Below, piece by piece: positions 40,252-43,469 of a stretch of DNA of 43,469 nucleotides (positions are counted from its first letter, which is position 1; every line of letters starts with the position of its first letter). The translations under genes were made by a program, and so were the position numbers. This DNA comes from Mucilaginibacter sp. L294. GTDB lineage: Bacteria; Bacteroidota; Bacteroidia; Sphingobacteriales; Sphingobacteriaceae. The notes under the pieces are model-generated. The model worked only from the letters and a program-made list of their open reading frames with translations. It had not been told where the DNA came from and did no database searches. The DNA lies in contig NZ_LGEK01000039.1 in NCBI RefSeq assembly GCF_001636615.1, positions 1 through 43,469 on the forward strand, read 5' to 3'.

Positions 40252-40980
40252 ATGCCCTTGAAGTTTATAATAGTATTTTTACTAAACCTGTTTTGTTTTG
40301 CCTTTTTTGCATCTGCGCAGCAGGTGACCATAAAAGGGGCTATTTACAGAAGAATCTCCTCAGTAAAACTTTCTGAAGTATTTATAACTAACCTGCGCAC
40401 CAAAGGTGTTGCCATTGGCGACCAGTTGGGTGGTTTTAGCATCAGCGCCACGGTTGGCGATACGCTGCTCTTTACCAAAAAAGGGTATACCCCTCAAAAG
40501 CAGCAGGCGTCCAATTACGGCATGGTGGTTTATATGCAACCCGAAGTGGAATTAGGCGAGGTGCGTGTTTTGGGCCAAACAAAAAAGCAGGAACTAAACG
40601 AAATTATGGGCGATTACCGTAAACAAGGTACCTTTTATAACGGGAAACCGCCGGTATTAGCTGCACTTGCATCGCCAATAACAGGGCTATATGAATTATT
40701 TGGTAAAACACCGGGGCGGGCCAGGCGCTTTGCCGCATTCACAAAAGGAGAATTGGAAGCAACAGAAGTTGACAGACGTTATAATAAACCTTTTATAATG
40801 CGCGTAACCGGCTTAACAGAAGCCGACAGCACCACGATAAAGAAATTCATGGGGTATTATAAGCCATCGTACGAGGATCTGAAGTTATGGAACGATTATG
40901 ACCTGATCCAGAAAACTAAAACACAATACGAATACTTTAAGAAGAACGGCGATCACCCTACTTTGCAAAAGTTGTATTAG
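40252..40980 (+). CDS. Secreted protein with carboxypeptidase-regulatory-like domain
   Basis: The 242-residue protein has a signal peptide (MPLKFIIVFLLNLFCFAFFASA, cut before QQ). The first 80 residues look like the CarboxypepD_reg-like beta sandwich of Bacteroidota: VTIKGAIYRRISSVKLSEVFI, GVAIGDQLGGFSISATVGDTLLFTKKGYTPQ. The rest is helical, with PPVLAALASPITGLYELFGK and TTIKKFMGYYKPSYEDLKLW. It lacks a TonB-dependent barrel. A periplasmic or outer-membrane role is likely, but its partner is unknown. Confidence 0.75.
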   Translation: MPLKFIIVFLLNLFCFAFFASAQQVTIKGAIYRRISSVKLSEVFITNLRTKGVAIGDQLGGFSISATVGDTLLFTKKGYTPQKQQASNYGMVVYMQPEVELGEVRVLGQTKKQELNEIMGDYRKQGTFYNGKPPVLAALASPITGLYELFGKTPGRARRFAAFTKGELEATEVDRRYNKPFIMRVTGLTEADSTTIKKFMGYYKPSYEDLKLWNDYDLIQKTKTQYEYFKKNGDHPTLQKLY

Positions 40981-41038
40981 ATGTGGTGAGTGGTTGATTG
41001 AGTTTATTGGTGAGTGGTTGCCTTCTGTAGAGAAAAAC

Positions 41039-41764
41039 TTAAATCCCCAGCGAGGCACACGCCTTTTCGGCGGCCAATTTTTCGGCGTTCTTTTTACTGA
41101 ACTCTTTACCCGAACCCAAAATTTCGCCATCAATACTGGCTTGTATGGTAAACAGTTTGGCACTTTCACCTTCCTGGTTCTCTATTACATCAAAGCTAAT
41201 GTCCTTACCGTGGCGCTGGCACCACTCAATAAGTTTGCTTTTAAAGTTGGTTTCGGTTTGCTCTAACGTGTGGATATCAATGTGCGATTTAATGATATGG
41301 TTTACCAAAAAACTACGGGTAAAATCGTACCCCTTATCCAGGTAAACGGCACCAATCAGTGCCTCAAAAGCATCGCCAAGTAGGGAACCCTGCCTGCCCG
41401 AGTTTAATATTTTGGTATCAAACTCTATCAGCTTATCAAACCCAAGCTTGCGGCCAAGCTGGTTTAGGTTGTTACGGCTCACAATTTTTGAGCGTAGTTC
41501 GGTTAAAAAGCCCTCATCCTCATAAGGGTATAGCTTAAAGAGCACCTCGGCTACTACGCTGCCTAATACGGCATCGCCCAAAAACTCAAGGCGTTCGTTA
41601 CTGTTTTTTACACCCTTGCGGATGTTTTGCGCAACAGACTTATGCCTGAACGCCAACCGGTATAACGACAAATTGCCCGGTACAAAACCGAGCAAATTCT
41701 TTAAAACCTTAACGTATTTTCTATTGGGCGAAAGGTATAGCTTATAAAAGCGGCTAATTGGCAT
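41039..41764 (-). CDS. rnc: Ribonuclease III
   Basis: The 241-residue protein has the RNase III signature NERLEFLGDAVLGSVVAE, then GDAFEALIGAVYLDKGYD (second acidic site), and a C-terminal double-stranded RNA-binding domain from about 165 to 241 (FKSKLIEWCQRHGKDISF...KNAEKLAAEKACASLGI). It processes rRNA and other double-stranded RNA as a dimer. It follows fabF by 9 bp, as in the acpP-fabF-rnc order of Bacteroidota and other phyla. Confidence 0.96.
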   Translation of the reverse strand: MPISRFYKLYLSPNRKYVKVLKNLLGFVPGNLSLYRLAFRHKSVAQNIRKGVKNSNERLEFLGDAVLGSVVAEVLFKLYPYEDEGFLTELRSKIVSRNNLNQLGRKLGFDKLIEFDTKILNSGRQGSLLGDAFEALIGAVYLDKGYDFTRSFLVNHIIKSHIDIHTLEQTETNFKSKLIEWCQRHGKDISFDVIENQEGESAKLFTIQASIDGEILGSGKEFSKKNAEKLAAEKACASLGI

Positions 41765-41773
41765 CCAACGAGA

Positions 41774-43027
41774 TTATTGCTGGTACTTTTTAAATATAAC
41801 TGAAGCATTGTGGCCACCAAAACCGAAGCCATTGCTTTGCGCTACATTAACTACGCGTTTTTGGGCTTTGTTAAATGTAAAGTTAATTCGTGGGTCAAAC
41901 GCCGGGTCGTCAGTAAAATGGTTGATGGTTGGCGGGATGATATCATTCTGAATTGCCAGGATAGAGGCAATAGCTTCAACAGCGCCGGCAGCACCAAGTA
42001 AATGGCCTGTCATTGATTTTGTTGAACTGATGTTGATATCGTATACCCTGTCGCCAAAGGCATCGGTTATCGCTTTTACTTCCTGCGGGTCGCCAATTGG
42101 GGTTGATGTGCCATGTACGTTCACATAGTCGATATCGGCCGGGGTTAACCCTGCGTCTTCTAACGCCGCTTTCATTACCAGTGATGCACCTAAACCTTCA
42201 GGGTGAGGGGCAGTCATGTGGTAAGCATCAGCACTCATGCCACCGCCAACCATTTCAGCATAAATTTTAGCTCCGCGTTTAAGGGCGTGGCCTAATTCTT
42301 CTAAAATAATTGTACCCGCACCTTCGCCGGCCACAAAACCATCTCTGTCCAGATCAAACGGACGGGATGCAGTTGAGGGGTCATCGTTACGGGTTGATAG
42401 GGCATGCATAGCGTTAAAACCGCCAATACCAGCTTCGTTTATGATAGCTTCAGATCCACCGCTGATAAACATATTTGCTTTACCAAGGCGTATATAATTA
42501 AAAGCATCAATAAGCGAGTTGTTTGATGATGCACAAGCGGAAACCGTAGTAAAGTTTGGCCCGCGTAAACCATATTTAATAGAGATATGGCCCGGTGCAA
42601 TGTCGGCTATCATTTTTGGGATAAAGAACGGGTTAAACTTGGGTGTACCATCGCCTTTGGCAAAATTTACAACCTCATCTAAAAACGTTTTTAAACCACC
42701 AATGCCTGATCCCCAGATAACGCCAATGCGGCTGGTATCCAGTTTTTCGAAATCTAATCCGGCATCTTTAACAGCTTCCTCTGTCGAAAATAAAGCGTAT
42801 TGTACAAACGGGTCAAGTTTACGTGCCTCTTTCCGGCCCAAAAAACCTTCCGCGTCAAATCCCTTTACTTCACAGGCAAATTTGGTTTTGAATTTTTCAA
42901 CGTCAAAACTCTTAATAAAGGCAGCGCCGCTTACCCCATTAATAAGGCTGTTCCAATACTCAGGTACAGTATTACCAATCGGAGTAAGCGCTCCAAGCCC
43001 GGTTACTACAACTCTTTTAAACTCCAT
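41774..43027 (-). CDS. fabF: Beta-ketoacyl-ACP synthase II
   Basis: The 417-residue protein has the thiolase fold with the catalytic Cys165 in TTVSACASSNN, His in NVHGTSTPIGD and His in SMTGHLLGAAG, and the GFGFGGHN end. It elongates acyl-ACP with malonyl-ACP in fatty-acid synthesis. The acpP gene lies 21 bp upstream and rnc 9 bp downstream on the same strand, forming one operon. Confidence 0.97.
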   Translation of the reverse strand: MEFKRVVVTGLGALTPIGNTVPEYWNSLINGVSGAAFIKSFDVEKFKTKFACEVKGFDAEGFLGRKEARKLDPFVQYALFSTEEAVKDAGLDFEKLDTSRIGVIWGSGIGGLKTFLDEVVNFAKGDGTPKFNPFFIPKMIADIAPGHISIKYGLRGPNFTTVSACASSNNSLIDAFNYIRLGKANMFISGGSEAIINEAGIGGFNAMHALSTRNDDPSTASRPFDLDRDGFVAGEGAGTIILEELGHALKRGAKIYAEMVGGGMSADAYHMTAPHPEGLGASLVMKAALEDAGLTPADIDYVNVHGTSTPIGDPQEVKAITDAFGDRVYDINISSTKSMTGHLLGAAGAVEAIASILAIQNDIIPPTINHFTDDPAFDPRINFTFNKAQKRVVNVAQSNGFGFGGHNASVIFKKYQQ

Positions 43028-43048
43028 TTAACAGTTTTAGGGAGCTAA

Positions 43049-43288
43049 TTAAGCTTTAACGTTTTTTTCTAAGTAAGCAACAGCCTGGCCAACAGTACCA
43101 ATGGTTTCTGCCTGATCGTCAGGGATTGCAACGTTAAATTCTTTTTCAAACTCCATGATTAATTCCACGGTGTCTAAAGAGTCAGCACCAAGATCGTTGG
43201 TGAAGCTTGCTTCTGGTGTAACTTCACTTTCGTCAACACCCAGTTTTTCCACGATAATAGCTTTTACTCTTGAAGCGATATCAGACAT
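43049..43288 (-). CDS. acpP: Acyl carrier protein
   Basis: The 79-residue acidic protein has [17 protein letters not shown], with Ser37 as the phosphopantetheine site. It carries growing acyl chains for fatty-acid synthesis. It is first in the acpP-fabF-rnc operon. Upstream on its strand a TTTCTTTG at 43323-43330 with a TTTG about 21 bp farther is a weak promoter candidate. Confidence 0.97.
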   Translation of the reverse strand: MSDIASRVKAIIVEKLGVDESEVTPEASFTNDLGADSLDTVELIMEFEKEFNVAIPDDQAETIGTVGQAVAYLEKNVKA

Positions 43289-43451
43289 AGTCTTTATAGT
43301 TTAATGATTAATAAATTCAGAGCAAAGAAAAATAAATTATGTTAAATATCAAATCTAAAAACTTTGACAATATTGAGTGAACAATTAATTGTGACAAAAG
43401 GTTTCAGTATGGCTATCCAACAGCAGTAAAAGAAATGATTTTGAACAGAAG

Positions 43452-43469
43452 CTGTCTCTTATACACATC
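43452..43469. other. Tn5 mosaic end (Nextera adapter) at right edge
   Basis: The last 18 bases are the reverse complement of the mosaic end (CTGTCTCTTATACACATC), matching the left-edge adapter. It is library-derived, not genomic. Confidence 0.95.

Noticed and set aside
1..43469. Terminal inverted repeats suggesting a 43-kb transposon
   Set aside because: The 18-19-bp inverted ends are exactly the synthetic Tn5 mosaic end of Nextera libraries; there is no transposase in the window.

Overview
The window looks like a chromosomal segment of a Bacteroidota bacterium, most likely a Sphingobacteriaceae member close to Mucilaginibacter or Pedobacter. The reasons are the many TAnnTTTG promoter -7 boxes, the gene order acpP-fabF-rnc and yicC-gmk-nadD, DUF4834, YfhO, a LytS/LytTR pair, SpI/SpII-type secreted proteins, and dense intergenic palindromes typical of this group. 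No rRNA, tRNA, CRISPR array, insertion sequence or phage is visible. Both ends of the window are Tn5 mosaic-end (Nextera) sequence, so the ends are library artefacts and the biology is cut there.

Layout. 1-0.7 kb: a double-glycine-leader, six-cysteine peptide gene and a small HTH protein, cut off by the contig end. 0.9-6 kb: an LpxH-like phosphoesterase, a 36-residue membrane peptide, a frameshifted membrane gene, DinB-like and YjjG-like proteins, uracil phosphoribosyltransferase, and a GNAT-MarR pair with a palindromic operator candidate. 6.1-8.2 kb: uvrB. 8.4-14.6 kb: surface-polysaccharide genes (methyltransferase, O-acetyltransferase, two glycosyltransferases, YfhO). 14.6-20.9 kb: small envelope proteins, a collagen-like lipoprotein, a fatty-acid desaturase, and a stress group (PA2169-type bundle, DUF892, Ku). 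21-24.4 kb: an SDR lacking its catalytic Tyr/Lys, a Crp/Fnr regulator, a phosphoserine phosphatase fused to a cut-down SerA, and a universal stress protein. 24.5-31 kb: a ClC protein with CLC-F (fluoride) motifs behind a fluoride riboswitch, tryptophan 2,3-dioxygenase, ilvE, an aspartate-type aminotransferase and an RsmI-like methyltransferase. 31.3-36.3 kb: an FAD monooxygenase, a lipoprotein intradiol dioxygenase with an unknown partner, and a LytTR/LytS two-component system. 36.4-40.1 kb: miaE, a RelE/ParE toxin-antitoxin pair, nadD, a four-helix-bundle (ivp) gene inserted between inverted repeats, gmk and yicC. 40.2-43.3 kb: a secreted protein, then rnc, fabF and acpP.

Most notable: (1) the fluoride riboswitch and CLC-F pair, whose expression platform can be read directly from the sequence; (2) the SerB-SerA(half)-ACT fusion; (3) four genes whose TATCTTTG promoter box lies only 3-4 nt before the start codon, implying leaderless mRNAs; (4) the cysteine-rich GG-leader peptide at the contig edge; (5) the ivp gene bounded by inverted AGTTTGCAGTT repeats that supply the last codons of gmk. 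No wholly new multi-gene system is evident. The truncated peptide locus is the likeliest place for one, just outside the window.
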